Source: Planctomycetota bacterium
GTDB lineage: Bacteria; Planctomycetota; UBA1135; UBA2386
Assembly: GCA_016794425.1 (NCBI GenBank)
Contig: JAEUHR010000023.1
Coordinates: forward strand, 124,001-188,000
Direction: 5' to 3'
DNA: 64,000 nt
The notes under the pieces: generated by a model
What the model was told of the DNA's origin: nothing
The model's database searches: none
What the model saw: the letters and a program-made list of their open reading frames with translations, nothing else
Translations under genes and position numbers: made by a program
Shown: piece after piece, positions 8,272 to 17,487 of the stretch
Numbering within the stretch: the stretch's first letter is position 1
How the letters are laid out: every line of letters begins with the position of its first letter

Positions 8272-10166
8272 ACCGCCGCCTCGCCGCGACCCTCGTCTGG
8301 CTCGCCGCGGCGCCGCTCGCCGCGCAGACGCCGATCGTCACCACGGTGCTGAACAACGGCACCACGCAGTCGCGCTACGACATGGTGATCCTCGGCGACG
8401 GGTACCAGGCGTCGGAGCAGACCAAGTTCAACACCGACGTCACGACGTTCCTGACCTACCTGTTCGCGCAGCAGCCGTACGCGACGTTCGCGAACTACTT
8501 CAACGTGCACACGGTGTTCCGCGCCAGCAACCAGAGCGGCGCCGACCAGCCGGACGTCACGCCGCCCATCTTCGTCGACACCGCGTACGACTCGACCTAC
8601 AACACCGGCGGCGTCGACCGCTGCCTCTACATCGGCGACACGGCGCTCGGCCTCGCCGACGCGGCGCTGGCACCGGCCACCGAGGGCCGCGTGCTGGTGA
8701 TGGTCAACAGCACGCGCTACGGCGGCTGCGCCAGCACGTTCGCGGTCAGCTACACCGGCGGCTCGATGAGCCAGGTGCAGATCCACGAGTTGGGCCACAG
8801 CCTCGGCGGGCTCGCCGACGAGTACGACTACCCGAACGACACCTACACCGGCGCCGAGCCGTCACAGGCCAACGTCACGATCTCGCCGACCGGCGCCAAG
8901 TGGTCGCACTGGTGGGGCACCGACTCGATCAGCTCCACGGCGTTCGAGGGCGCGCGCTACTACCTGCACGGGCTCTACCGGCCGCGCAACAACTGCATGA
9001 TGCGCAGCCTCGGCATCACGCTGTGCGCGGTGTGCCGCGAGCAGATCGTCAAGCTGACCAACTCGGTCGTCGACGCGATCGTGACCACGACGCCGGCGAC
9101 GGCCGCGGTGACGCTGCAGCAGAACCAGGTGCAGACGTTCTCGTTCACGCACATCGTGCCGGCGGCGAACGTGCCGCTGATCTCGTGGCGGCTCGACGGC
9201 GCGATCGTGCCGGGCGCCATCGCGACGTCGTTCGTGCTCGACGCGAGCACGCTGACGACCGGCGCGCACACGCTGACCGCCGAGGTGCTCGACCAGAGCA
9301 CGTTCGTGCGCAACGACCCATCGCTGCTGATGCGCGAGACGCACACCTGGAACCTGACCGTCAACGCGCCGCCGCTGGCGCAGCTGCGCGTGCCGGCGTT
9401 CACCAGCAGCCTGGTCTGGGTGCAGCCCGGCAACGCGCCGACGCTGACCGTGACGGTCCGCAACGACGGCAATGCGGCCGCCGGCCCGTTCGCGCTCGAG
9501 TTCTTCCTGTCGCCGTCGACGACGGCCTGGAGCACGCAGGACATCTACCTCGGCAGCGTCCCGATCACCGGCCTCGCGCCGGGCACACAGACCGTGGTCG
9601 TGCACACGCCACAGCTGCCGTGGAGCCTGCCGCCCGCGATCTGGTTCGTGCACGCGGTCGTCGACCGCACCAACACGATCGCCGAGAGCGTCGAGACCGA
9701 CAACTCGCGCTTCGCGACGCTGGTCGGCCAGACCGGGCCGTGCGTGACGAAGCTCGAGTTCGACGACCCGCTGCTGCACCCGCGCGATTTCGGCAGCATG
9801 TCGGTCGCGGCCGGCGGCCAGCTGCACCCGACCGTCGTCGCACCGTGCGCCGATCCGCTCGGGACGCTCTACGTGATCCTCTGGGGCGGGTCCGGCACGT
9901 CGCCGGGCATCCCGCTGTCGCCGAACGCGCTGCTGCCGCTGAACCCCGACGGCTACACCGACCTCGGCCTCGCGCTGCTGAACGGCCCCGAACTCGGCGG
10001 TTTCCTGGGCATCTTCGACGCGCAGGGTCTCGGCCACGCGACGTTCACGCTGCCGCCGGCGATCGGTCTGCCGACCGCGACGACGCACTTCGCCGCCGTG
10101 CTGATGACCGGCACGGAACTGTTCGCCGCCGCGACCAATCCAGTCACGCTGCAGTTCGTGCCGTAG
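8268..10166 (+). CDS. Secreted M64-family metallopeptidase with CARDB-like domain
   Basis: A 632-residue exported zinc peptidase. A signal peptide ends near APLAAQ (residue 20). The M64 (IgA peptidase) zinc site is complete: HELGHSLGGLADEY at residues 173-186, giving His173, His177 and Asp184 as likely ligands and Glu174 as base. NTGGVDRCLYIGD and MVNSTRYGG precede it as usual for the family. After the catalytic domain come an Ig-like region (SWRLDGAIVPGAIATSFVLD), a CARDB-like domain (TVTVRNDGNAAAGPFALEF, ETDNSRFATL), and a C-terminal planctomycete-style module. Host IgA cleavage is not implied; M64 members are common in environmental bacteria, where the substrate is unknown. Confidence 0.9.
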   Translation: MNRRLAATLVWLAAAPLAAQTPIVTTVLNNGTTQSRYDMVILGDGYQASEQTKFNTDVTTFLTYLFAQQPYATFANYFNVHTVFRASNQSGADQPDVTPPIFVDTAYDSTYNTGGVDRCLYIGDTALGLADAALAPATEGRVLVMVNSTRYGGCASTFAVSYTGGSMSQVQIHELGHSLGGLADEYDYPNDTYTGAEPSQANVTISPTGAKWSHWWGTDSISSTAFEGARYYLHGLYRPRNNCMMRSLGITLCAVCREQIVKLTNSVVDAIVTTTPATAAVTLQQNQVQTFSFTHIVPAANVPLISWRLDGAIVPGAIATSFVLDASTLTTGAHTLTAEVLDQSTFVRNDPSLLMRETHTWNLTVNAPPLAQLRVPAFTSSLVWVQPGNAPTLTVTVRNDGNAAAGPFALEFFLSPSTTAWSTQDIYLGSVPITGLAPGTQTVVVHTPQLPWSLPPAIWFVHAVVDRTNTIAESVETDNSRFATLVGQTGPCVTKLEFDDPLLHPRDFGSMSVAAGGQLHPTVVAPCADPLGTLYVILWGGSGTSPGIPLSPNALLPLNPDGYTDLGLALLNGPELGGFLGIFDAQGLGHATFTLPPAIGLPTATTHFAAVLMTGTELFAAATNPVTLQFVP

Positions 10167-10178
10167 CCGGCGCGCCGG
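10167..10178. repeat. 12-base GC palindrome between convergent genes
   Basis: A perfect palindrome, ccggcgcgccgg, fills the gap between the stop codons of the M64 peptidase and the minus-strand methyltransferase-like gene. It could act as a bidirectional terminator, but no T tract is present. Confidence 0.25.
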
Positions 10179-10886
10179 TCAGCGCACGGCCAGGAAGCCG
10201 ACCGGGTCGCCGACGACCGCGGTCGGCAGCAGTTCGTCGCCGGCGTCGACGCCAGCACCGGCCGCGGCCGCGGTCTCCAGGAACCACGCGACCTCCTCGG
10301 CGGTCGTCGTGACGAGGCCCGGGCGCTGCAGCCGCGCGAACAGCGCCACCGCCAGCGTGCGCGCGCGTTCGCGTTCGGCGACGAACCGATCGACGTCGAG
10401 CTGCACCGGCGCGATGCGGCCGTAGGCGACGTCGCTGAGCACCGCGAACGTCTCCGGGTCGGTGAACACGCTGATGCAGCCGAGGTGGTCGAACGTGGCA
10501 CCCGGCGCGGCGTCGCGCGCGTCGGCGGCGACGTAGCGCAGCGGCACGTCGGGCAGCGCCGCCTGCAGCGCCGCGTTCAGCAGGTCGCACTCGGCCTGGC
10601 GCAGGTTCGCCGCGGTGACGGCGCGGTCGTGCAGCAGCACTTCGGCGAGCAGCACCGGCAGCTCGGCGAGGCCGGCGCCGACCCACAGCGACGCGCCGCC
10701 GGTCGGCACGCGCTCGAGCAGCGCCTTGCCGAGCACGCGGCCCGCCGTGACGACCGCGCCGCGGCGGTCGCGGAAGTGGCGCGCACCGTCCTCGTGCCAG
10801 TAGACGTCGCCGATCGCCGTCGCATCGAGCCGGTCCAGCACTGCCTGCGTCGCCGCCGTGACGCGGCTCCAGTCGGCGCGGGTCAC
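10179..10886 (-). CDS. Putative SAM-dependent methyltransferase-like protein
   Basis: A 235-residue protein with a Rossmann-type pattern: [20 protein letters not shown] for the nucleotide loop, [18 protein letters not shown] for strand and helix 2, and [10 protein letters not shown] for strand 3, followed by [14 protein letters not shown]. The glycine loop is poor (VGAGLAEL rather than GxGxG), so catalysis is uncertain. Start is GTG at 10886, whose GTGA overlaps the stop of the DUF971 gene upstream, so the two are translationally coupled. No characterised relative comes to mind. Confidence 0.55.
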   Translation of the reverse strand: MTRADWSRVTAATQAVLDRLDATAIGDVYWHEDGARHFRDRRGAVVTAGRVLGKALLERVPTGGASLWVGAGLAELPVLLAEVLLHDRAVTAANLRQAECDLLNAALQAALPDVPLRYVAADARDAAPGATFDHLGCISVFTDPETFAVLSDVAYGRIAPVQLDVDRFVAERERARTLAVALFARLQRPGLVTTTAEEVAWFLETAAAAGAGVDAGDELLPTAVVGDPVGFLAVR

Positions 10887-11194
10887 GCGCCGCTCCGCAC
10901 CTGGCCGAGCGCGCGCAACCGCTGCCAGTGGAAGATGCCGGTCTTGTGGCCGTCGCTCCAGAAGAACGAGAGCCCGTAGCGGCCGACCAGTTCGCTGCCG
11001 AACAACAGGATGTCGTCGGGCACCGTGCGCGGGTCGAGCAGCGGGCGACCGGTGCCCTCTTCGATGCAGCTCGCGCACGGGCACTGCAGGCGCAGGTCGC
11101 GGGCCTTGTGTTCGGTCACCGCGCCGTCCTTCCACTCGATGCGGAACAGGAACGGCGTCACGAGCTCGGCTTTCTTCGGCAGCGGGTTCGTCAT
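10883..11194 (-). CDS. DUF971 / GBBH-like N-terminal domain protein
   Basis: A 103-residue single-domain protein of the DUF971 family (the zinc-binding N-terminal domain of gamma-butyrobetaine hydroxylase as a free protein). Family signs are [27 protein letters not shown], with CPCASC as metal-binding cysteines, and the C-terminal [25 protein letters not shown]. Free DUF971 proteins often lie near Mrp/ApbC or Fe-S assembly genes; none is seen here. It heads a two-gene unit with the methyltransferase-like gene (GTGA overlap). Function is unproven. Confidence 0.85.
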   Translation of the reverse strand: MTNPLPKKAELVTPFLFRIEWKDGAVTEHKARDLRLQCPCASCIEEGTGRPLLDPRTVPDDILLFGSELVGRYGLSFFWSDGHKTGIFHWQRLRALGQVRSGA

Positions 11195-11247
11195 GGGCTG
11201 GACGGCTTCTGCTTGCGGCCGGCTGCCGGAACCCCGACAACCACCGC

Positions 11248-11859
11248 ATGCGCATCGGCGCGATCCTACTGGCCGGCGGGCGCAGCGAACGCATGGGTCG
11301 TCCCAAGGAATCGCTGCCGCTGCACGGCAACACGCTGCTCGGCCGGGCCGTGAAGTGCCTGGTCGGCGCCGCCGACCCGGTCGTCGTCGTCGCGCGCGAC
11401 GAGCAGCAGGCGCTGCCGCCGCTGCCGCACGGCGTGGTGCGGATCCACGACGAACGCAGCGGCGCCGGCCCGCTCGAGGCGCTGGTCACCGCGCTGCGCT
11501 GGCTCGGCGACCGCGCCGGTTTCGCCGCCGACGATGCCGCGTTCGTGACCGCCTGCGACCAGCCGTTCCTGTCCGCCGAGGCGGTGCAGTGGCTGGTCGA
11601 TCGGCTCGGCGACCACGAACTGGTGATGCCGCGCGCCGGCGGTCTGCTGCAGCCGCTGTGCGCGGTCTACCGCCTGTCGGTGCTGGCGTTCGCCGAACGG
11701 CTGCTGGCGACCGGCACCGAGACGCCGCGCAGCCTGGCCGCCGCCGCGACCGCGCGCGTGCTCGACGAGGACGAACTGCGCTCCTTCGACCCGCGGCTGC
11801 GGTTCCTGCAGAACCTGAACACGCCCGAGGACTACCGGCGGGCACTCGGTTCGACATGA
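11248..11859 (+). CDS. mobA: Molybdenum cofactor guanylyltransferase-like nucleotidyltransferase
   Basis: Predicted NTP-transferase that attaches GMP to molybdopterin. The 203-residue product has the signature loop [19 protein letters not shown] at the N-terminus, [17 protein letters not shown], and the metal-binding [10 protein letters not shown], then [18 protein letters not shown], matching MobA-like proteins in order and size. Start ATG at 11248. Its stop overlaps the start of the DTW gene (ATGA at 11856-11859). A CTP-using homologue such as MocA cannot be excluded, since no other molybdopterin gene lies nearby. Confidence 0.82.
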   Translation: MRIGAILLAGGRSERMGRPKESLPLHGNTLLGRAVKCLVGAADPVVVVARDEQQALPPLPHGVVRIHDERSGAGPLEALVTALRWLGDRAGFAADDAAFVTACDQPFLSAEAVQWLVDRLGDHELVMPRAGGLLQPLCAVYRLSVLAFAERLLATGTETPRSLAAAATARVLDEDELRSFDPRLRFLQNLNTPEDYRRALGST

Positions 11860-13085
11860 CCGACGCCGACGCCGCAGCGCCACACCCGCGCTGCCGACGC
11901 TGCTTGCGGCCGCAGCGGATGTGCCGCTGCGCGTCGCTGCCGACCGTGCCGACGCGCACGCGCATCGTGCTGCTGCAGCACCCGCACGAACGGCGCCATC
12001 CGTTCGGCACCGCGCGGCTGCTGGCGCTGAGCCTGCCGAACGCCGAACTGCACGTCGCCTACGGCGGGCTCAGCGGCCTGCCGCTGGTCGCGGCGCCGGT
12101 GCCGGCCGACGCGGCCGTGCTGTTCCCGAGCCAGGACGCGGTCGATCTCGCGTCCCTGCCGCCGGCCGAACGGCCGCACACGCTGGTCGTGATCGACGGC
12201 ACCTGGGCGCACGCCAAGCGCCTGCACCGCGTCAATCCGTGGCTGCACGGCCTGCGGCACGTGCGCCTGCACCCGGACACGCCGAGCCGCTACCGGATCC
12301 GCCGCGAGCCGCGCGCCGACTACGTGTCGACGCTGGAAGCCGTCGTGCTGGCGCTCTCTGCGCTCGAACCCGACAACACGGCGGTGGCGCGGCTGCTGCT
12401 CGCGTTCGACGCGATGGTCGACCAGCAGATCGCGCACGTCGCGTCCGTCCGCCGTCAGGGCCGCAGCAAGCGGCCGCGCCAGCGCCAGGTCCGCATGCTG
12501 TCGCCGCTGCTCGGCGACCCGCGGCTCGTCGTCGCCTACGCCGAGACCTCGCTGCCCGGCGGCGATGCCGACGCCGAACGCGAACTCGTGCAGTGGGCCG
12601 CGGTGCGGCTCGCCGACGGCGCGACGTTCGACGCGGTGCTGCGGCCGCACGGCCCGGGCCCCGGCGCCGCGCACCTCGCGCACATGGGGCTGTCGGCCGC
12701 CGACCTCGCCGCGGGCGAACCGCCGGCCGCAGCGCGCGCGCGCTTCCAGGCGTTCGCCGGTGCCGGCGCACCGGTCGCGGCGTGGACCGAGACCTCGCTG
12801 ACCTGGGGCGCGCCGCTGCTCGGCGACGCACCGCGCACGGTGCTGAAGACCGCCTACTGCAACGTGCACCATGGGCGCGCCGGCCTGATCGAGCAGGTGG
12901 TCGCGCGCGAGGGCCTCGCCGCGGCGCCAGTGGCGTGCCGCGGCCGCGCCGCCGGACGGCTCGGCAACGCCGTCGCGGTCGCCCGCTGGCTCGCCGCCCG
13001 ACGGGCCGCGCTGCATGCCAGCCCGCCATCGGACGACGACGGACGCTGGCGATCGGCGCCGCGCCCCGATCCGATGCCGCGATGA
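11856..13085 (+). CDS. DTW-domain tRNA-uridine aminocarboxypropyltransferase with extra nuclease-like C-terminal domain
   Basis: The first 210 residues are a DTW domain (TapT/YfiP type), which transfers the aminocarboxypropyl group of SAM to tRNA uridine. Seen: the cysteine cluster C13, C16, C23, C25, ILLQHPHERRHPFGTARLL, and the DTW signature as IDGTWAHAKRL (Asp114-Trp117), then YRIRREP and ALSALE. From about 220 to 390 is a second domain that resembles a degenerate DEDD exonuclease fold: VVAYAETSL where VxxDxExT is expected, a middle AWTETSLTWGAPLL strand, and GRAAGRLGNAVAVARWLA where HxAxxDA is expected. Key acidic residues are largely lost, so it is probably a binding domain. Coupled by ATGA overlaps to mobA before it and the esterase after it. 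Confidence 0.82.
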   Translation: MTDADAAAPHPRCRRCLRPQRMCRCASLPTVPTRTRIVLLQHPHERRHPFGTARLLALSLPNAELHVAYGGLSGLPLVAAPVPADAAVLFPSQDAVDLASLPPAERPHTLVVIDGTWAHAKRLHRVNPWLHGLRHVRLHPDTPSRYRIRREPRADYVSTLEAVVLALSALEPDNTAVARLLLAFDAMVDQQIAHVASVRRQGRSKRPRQRQVRMLSPLLGDPRLVVAYAETSLPGGDADAERELVQWAAVRLADGATFDAVLRPHGPGPGAAHLAHMGLSAADLAAGEPPAAARARFQAFAGAGAPVAAWTETSLTWGAPLLGDAPRTVLKTAYCNVHHGRAGLIEQVVAREGLAAAPVACRGRAAGRLGNAVAVARWLAARRAALHASPPSDDDGRWRSAPRPDPMPR

Positions 13086-13912
13086 CGGTCGCCGAGGCTC
13101 CGCGGTTGGACGAACTGTGGTTTCCGGCGTCGCGCTTCGGCGCGGCCGGCCGCACGGTGCGCGTCTGGCTGCCGGCCGGCTACGACGCGGCGCCGCGGCA
13201 GCGCTACCCGGTCCTGTACGTGATGGACGGCCAGAACCTGTTCGCCGCCGAGACCGCGTTCCTCGGTGTCACCTGGGGCATCGGCGCGACCGCGCAGCGG
13301 CTGATCGACCGCCGGCGCATCGAGCCGCTGCTGCTGGTCGGCGTCGACAACAGCGGCGCCGGCCGCACCACCGACTACACGCCGGTGCCGTGGCTCGGCC
13401 GCGGCGGCGGCGCCGAGCGCTTCGCGGCGATGCTGCTCGGCGAGATCAAGCCGTTCGTCGACCGCCACTACCGCACGCGGCCCGACCGCGCCTCGACCGG
13501 CATCGCCGGCGCGTCGCTCGGCGGCCTGTTCGCGCTGCACGCGGCGCTGCAGCACGACGACACGTTCGGCCGGGCGGCGGCGCTGTCGCCGACGGTCTGG
13601 TGGGGCCACGGCGCGATCCTGCGCCGGATCGCCGCGCTGCGCGAACGGCCCGACGTGCGGCTCTGGCTCGACGTCGGCAAGCGCGAGGCGGCGCCGCTGC
13701 GCCAGCACGTGCGCTCGGCGAAGGAACTGCTGCTCGCGAAGGGCTGGGTCACGCACCGCAGCGCCGCGAAGGCCACGCTGCGCCACAGCGAGGTCGCGCG
13801 CGGCCGCCACGACGAGGCGTCGTGGGGCAAGCGCTTCGACCGCGTGCTGCGGTTCCTGTTCCCGCCGGCGCCGGGTGCCACGCGGCGGCGCCGCGCGGCG
13901 ACCCGCGCCTGA
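13082..13912 (+). CDS. Esterase D-like alpha/beta hydrolase
   Basis: A 276-residue alpha/beta-hydrolase of the putative esterase (Fes/esterase D) type. Seen: RTVRVWLPAGYDAAPRQRYPVLYVMDGQNLF at the N-terminus in family-typical order, GVDNSGAGRTTDYTP, EIKPFVDRHYRT, and the nucleophile elbow GASLGG with Ser145. RGRHDEASWGKR near the C-terminus holds the probable catalytic His. No signal peptide, so cytoplasmic. The ATG at 13082 overlaps the DTW gene's stop in ATGA; the three-gene unit mobA-DTW-esterase is thus fully coupled. The substrate is unknown. Confidence 0.85.
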   Translation: MTVAEAPRLDELWFPASRFGAAGRTVRVWLPAGYDAAPRQRYPVLYVMDGQNLFAAETAFLGVTWGIGATAQRLIDRRRIEPLLLVGVDNSGAGRTTDYTPVPWLGRGGGAERFAAMLLGEIKPFVDRHYRTRPDRASTGIAGASLGGLFALHAALQHDDTFGRAAALSPTVWWGHGAILRRIAALRERPDVRLWLDVGKREAAPLRQHVRSAKELLLAKGWVTHRSAAKATLRHSEVARGRHDEASWGKRFDRVLRFLFPPAPGATRRRRAATRA

Positions 13913-13913
13913 C

Positions 13914-16691
13914 TCACGGGTCGATGATCGGCCCGGCGCCGCCCTGCGGCACGCCATCGGCGTCGACCCAGCTGTCCAGCACGATGCCGGTGCTCGGGTT
14001 GGCGAGCCGCTGCGACAGCGTCGTGCCGAGCGGGCCGGCCATGTTCGGGTCCGGCGCGCCGTCGCGGCGGTTCGGGCCCTGGATCGGCTGGTTCATCGGC
14101 TGGTTGCTGGAGCCGTTCGGCACGCCGTTGCCGTCGACGACGCGGTCGAGGTCGTAGCGCACCGTGGCCGGCGCGAACTGGTCCTTCGGCGCCACGCCGT
14201 CCGGCGGGTAGCGGTTGGGGTTCGCGTCGAGCGGGTTCTGCGGCTCGCCGTTCTGGTTGAACAGGAACAGGCCGGTGCCGAGGCCCGCGGCCATGTGCAC
14301 GAAGAACGGGCTGTTCAGCTGGTTGCCCGGGTTCTTGCCGATGTGCACCTTCAGCAGGTTGTAGTCGAGGTTCGCGAAGTCGTTCGCGGCCAGCGTCGCG
14401 CGGAACGTCGCGTAGGCGGAGCCGAAGTTGGCGATGCCGTCGGTCGTCAGGTGGCACGACACGCAGTAGCGCGGGCCTTCGTTGGTCGCGGTCACCTTGC
14501 CGCGGATCGAGTGCGCGAGGAACGCGTTGTGGCCCAGCGACGGGAACGGCCGCGACGGGTTCGCGCCGCCGCCGTTGCGGTCCGTGAACGCGAACGTGTT
14601 GGTGCGGTTGCCCTGGTCGTCCGTGTAGCGGAAGAACACCTTCGTGTTGGTCGCCGACGTCCGGATCTTGTTGTCCATGCCGATGCCCATCGAGAACGGC
14701 ACCGGCGTCTGGTAGACGAACTCGGCGAACTTCTGGCGGAACACGATGCGTTCGCCGGTGATGTTGCTGAAGTTGTTGCCCTCGGTGTACTCGCCCTCGA
14801 GGTGGCAGCCGACGCACGAGTTGCTCCACGACGAGTGGCAGCTCGCGCAGTTCATGCTGTCGAGGTGGGAGAAGCCGGCGTGCGGGCCGGACTGCTGCGG
14901 GCCGAGGCCGGTGGCGGCGGAGCCGTCGTCGCGGCCCATCGCGTAGCTGCCCATCGGCGACCAGATCGGTTCACCGGTCTCCGGGTGGACCTTGCCGCTG
15001 TCGACGATCACGTCGCGCACCTGGCGCACGAAGTGGCGCCGGCCGTCGAGCTTGCTGGTCAGCCAGTAGTTGCCGTTGCTGTCGCGTTCGACGTGGCGCA
15101 GCGCGTTGCCCTCGCTGTCCTGCGCCAGCACGACCGACTGGCCCTGGTAGTTCGTGCCGTTGGTCGTCAACGCGTAGGCGTCGGCGGTGCCGTGGCAGTC
15201 CTCGCAGCGGATCGTGATCGCGTGGCCCATGCGGCTGACGATGTCGCCGCCGTTGGCCGCACCGACGTTGCCGTGCAGGTCGACGCTGCCGTGGCAGTCG
15301 ACGCAGCCCATGCCGGCCTCGTAGTGCACGTCGGCCGGCGTGTCGTCGCGGTCGTCGCCGTCGTAGTCCTCGAACAGCAGGTATTGGTTGTGGTTGCGGC
15401 CGTTGAACGTGTTGTTGTCGATCTCCGGATCGAACAGGCGCGTGTCGAACCGCGTGGTGCGGAACGACACCGGGTTGGCCGGGTACTGGAAGCCGCGCAC
15501 GACGTCCTGGTTCTGGTCGAGGCGGATGCCCCAGTACTGCATCACCATGCGGTTGCTGCCCTGGTGGCAGCCGGCGCAGGTGTGGTCGTCGATGCCTTCG
15601 ACCGTGGTGCCGTTCGCCAGCGTGCGCGCGACGCCGCGGACCTTGTGCGACCGCACGTGGGCACGCTCCGGGTCGTCGATCTGGTCGACGTTGCGCGGCT
15701 CGTCCTTCGGCACGTTCGGGTCGCGGCTGCCGCTGCGGCCGGACTGGCTGTACGGCATGTGGCAGGCCGAGCAGCCCGACGGCCGGAAGTCGCCGTAGCG
15801 GTTGTTGGCGCCGCTGGAGCCGAGGTGGCAGTCACCGCAGGTGAACGCGACCTGTTCCTGGTACAGCTTCGCGAGCCGCGAGCCGGTCACGACCGAACCG
15901 TTGGCGTTGACGTCGAGGTCGAGGTTGGCCTTGCGGAAGGCCGGGTTGCGGAACAGGAACTCCGCGCCCTGCTGGCCGAACCGGCTCCAGACCGGCGCTT
16001 CGAGCAGCTGGCCGATCTTGCCCGGCACGTTCGGATCGTGCACGTGCGTCGGGTCGCTCTTGGCGCGCCACGCGTAGTCGCCGGCGTTGTCCTCGAACAG
16101 GCCCTGGTGCGCCGGGATCGCGTTCTCCATGCCGACCGCGTAGAACGCGCCGGAGAAGATGCCCATCGACGACGCGATCGGGCCGCGGTTCAGCGACGTC
16201 GCGTGCGGCAGGTGGCACTCGCCGCAGCCGCGCTGCAGCGTCGTCACGCGCAGGTCGCCGGGGTTCAGGAACTGCAGGAAGTCGATCGCCGTGTAGGTGA
16301 CGCCGTCGACCGTGTAGTCGGCGATCTTGTCGATGCCGGCCAACGTCAGCTTGTTGAACCAGGCGTAGGCGTTCTGGTCCTGGAACTCGCGGTCGCCGAT
16401 CGTCGGCGGCGGCGGCACGTGGCTGCTGGCCGCGTCGATGCCGTCCGGATTGCCGCCGTGGCACTGCGTGCAGCGCAGCACCTCGGCATCACCGGGGAAC
16501 GCGTGCGGGTTCTCGAGGCCGGGGCCCGCATAGTCGTCGTGCAGCGAGCCGTTGTGGCACTTCATGCACGATTCGCCGGTCTGCACCGACGCGTCGCGAC
16601 CGGCCTGGTCGACGCACGACGTCTGCAGCAGGCTCGTGGCCAGCACCACGACGAGACTGGCGAACGCCAGATTGCGCACGGGGTATCGCAT
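13914..16691 (-). CDS. 11-haem c-type cytochrome, exported
   Basis: A 925-residue exported protein with 11 CXXCH haem-binding motifs spread over its length (CMKCH, CTQCH, CGECH, CGDCH, CSACH, CAGCH, CVDCH, CEDCH, CASCH, CVGCH, CVSCH). An N-terminal hydrophobic stretch ends LLQTSC, which may be a poor lipobox (Gln at -3) or a plain signal peptide. Sparse haems with long loops between them, and EF-like acidic stretches such as DYDGDDRDDTPAD, resemble large surface multihaem cytochromes. The ATG at 16691 has GAGG 9 bases upstream; GTG at 16706 is an alternative. It is the last gene of the electron-transfer unit, set 136 bases apart from it, and probably serves as the outermost electron carrier. 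Terminal acceptor unknown. Confidence 0.88.
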   Translation of the reverse strand: MRYPVRNLAFASLVVVLATSLLQTSCVDQAGRDASVQTGESCMKCHNGSLHDDYAGPGLENPHAFPGDAEVLRCTQCHGGNPDGIDAASSHVPPPPTIGDREFQDQNAYAWFNKLTLAGIDKIADYTVDGVTYTAIDFLQFLNPGDLRVTTLQRGCGECHLPHATSLNRGPIASSMGIFSGAFYAVGMENAIPAHQGLFEDNAGDYAWRAKSDPTHVHDPNVPGKIGQLLEAPVWSRFGQQGAEFLFRNPAFRKANLDLDVNANGSVVTGSRLAKLYQEQVAFTCGDCHLGSSGANNRYGDFRPSGCSACHMPYSQSGRSGSRDPNVPKDEPRNVDQIDDPERAHVRSHKVRGVARTLANGTTVEGIDDHTCAGCHQGSNRMVMQYWGIRLDQNQDVVRGFQYPANPVSFRTTRFDTRLFDPEIDNNTFNGRNHNQYLLFEDYDGDDRDDTPADVHYEAGMGCVDCHGSVDLHGNVGAANGGDIVSRMGHAITIRCEDCHGTADAYALTTNGTNYQGQSVVLAQDSEGNALRHVERDSNGNYWLTSKLDGRRHFVRQVRDVIVDSGKVHPETGEPIWSPMGSYAMGRDDGSAATGLGPQQSGPHAGFSHLDSMNCASCHSSWSNSCVGCHLEGEYTEGNNFSNITGERIVFRQKFAEFVYQTPVPFSMGIGMDNKIRTSATNTKVFFRYTDDQGNRTNTFAFTDRNGGGANPSRPFPSLGHNAFLAHSIRGKVTATNEGPRYCVSCHLTTDGIANFGSAYATFRATLAANDFANLDYNLLKVHIGKNPGNQLNSPFFVHMAAGLGTGLFLFNQNGEPQNPLDANPNRYPPDGVAPKDQFAPATVRYDLDRVVDGNGVPNGSSNQPMNQPIQGPNRRDGAPDPNMAGPLGTTLSQRLANPSTGIVLDSWVDADGVPQGGAGPIIDP

Positions 16692-16771
16692 GACTCTGTG
16701 CCTCACGGAATCGCTCCGGCTCCTCTCTGTGTCGTATGCATCGACACGCGAACGTCATCGGTCGAGTCGGC

Positions 16772-16788
16772 CGTCCCGATCCGGGACG
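16772..16788 (-). terminator. Hairpin between the 7-haem and 11-haem cytochrome genes
   Basis: A perfect 7-bp stem (cgtcccg / cgggacg) with a 3-base loop lies 40-56 bases past the stop of the 7-haem gene on the minus strand. There is no T run, so it may attenuate rather than end transcription, or be an mRNA-processing site. Confidence 0.3.
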
Positions 16789-16827
16789 CCGGCGCCGACA
16801 CCCGGCCCGCGTGTGGCTCGAATCGGG

Positions 16828-17481
16828 TCACCGCACGACCCCCGGCCGCCAGTCGGTCGGCATGTGGCAGCGGTCGCACGGCAGCTGGATCCAGCCGAGG
16901 CCCACGTGCGGCGGGTTCGTCGTGTCGGCGGCCTCCTGGTAGTGGCAGGAGACGCAGTCCGGGTCGGTCGGCCGGAAGTTGGTGACCCAGGCGCCGGCGT
17001 GGCAGCGGTGGCAGGCCACCTGCATGTGCGCGCCGGTCAGCGGGAACCGCGAGTGCACGTGCGCCGTGCGCGCGTTCGGCACGAACCACGACGTCTCGTC
17101 GTGGCACTGTTCGCAGTCCTTGCCGAGTTCGCCGTAGTGCACGTCGGGATGGCAGCCGGCGCAGCCCTGCGCGCGGAACGTCTGCACCGGCCCGCGGTCG
17201 TTGTGGCAGCGCAGGCAGCGCGCCTCGGCGTGGGCGCCGAACAGCGCATGGCCGGTGCGTACGCCGTGGTCGAAGCGGAAGTCGTCGACGAGGTCGTCCC
17301 AGCCCGCACCTTCGTGGCAGAGCTTGCAGTCGGCCGGGAAGCTGTCGTGCGGCACCACCAGGCCGAAGCCGGACCACCAGCGGTGCAGATCGACGCGGTT
17401 GGGCGCCGCGGTCGTGCAGGCGAGCACGCCGAGCGCGAAGGCCAGCGCGGTCACGATCGTCAGGGTACGTCGGTTGCGCAT
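16828..17481 (-). CDS. 7-haem c-type cytochrome lipoprotein
   Basis: A 217-residue lipoprotein with a signal peptide ending in the lipobox VLAC (lipidated Cys22) and seven CXXCH sites (CKLCH, CLRCH, CAGCH, CEQCH, CHRCH, CVSCH, CDRCH). Dense haem packing, about one per 27 residues, with the repeated F-x-H-x-G...GAH-x4-C-x2-CH pattern (GHALFGAHAEARCLRCH, LTGAHMQVACHRCH) also used in the 23-haem protein. It starts 6 bases after the stop of the barrel gene, so it is in the same unit. Outer-membrane attachment, handing electrons to or from the barrel-plugged conduit, is inferred from the operon. Confidence 0.88.
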   Translation of the reverse strand: MRNRRTLTIVTALAFALGVLACTTAAPNRVDLHRWWSGFGLVVPHDSFPADCKLCHEGAGWDDLVDDFRFDHGVRTGHALFGAHAEARCLRCHNDRGPVQTFRAQGCAGCHPDVHYGELGKDCEQCHDETSWFVPNARTAHVHSRFPLTGAHMQVACHRCHAGAWVTNFRPTDPDCVSCHYQEAADTTNPPHVGLGWIQLPCDRCHMPTDWRPGVVR

Positions 17482-17487
17482 GGGTCC

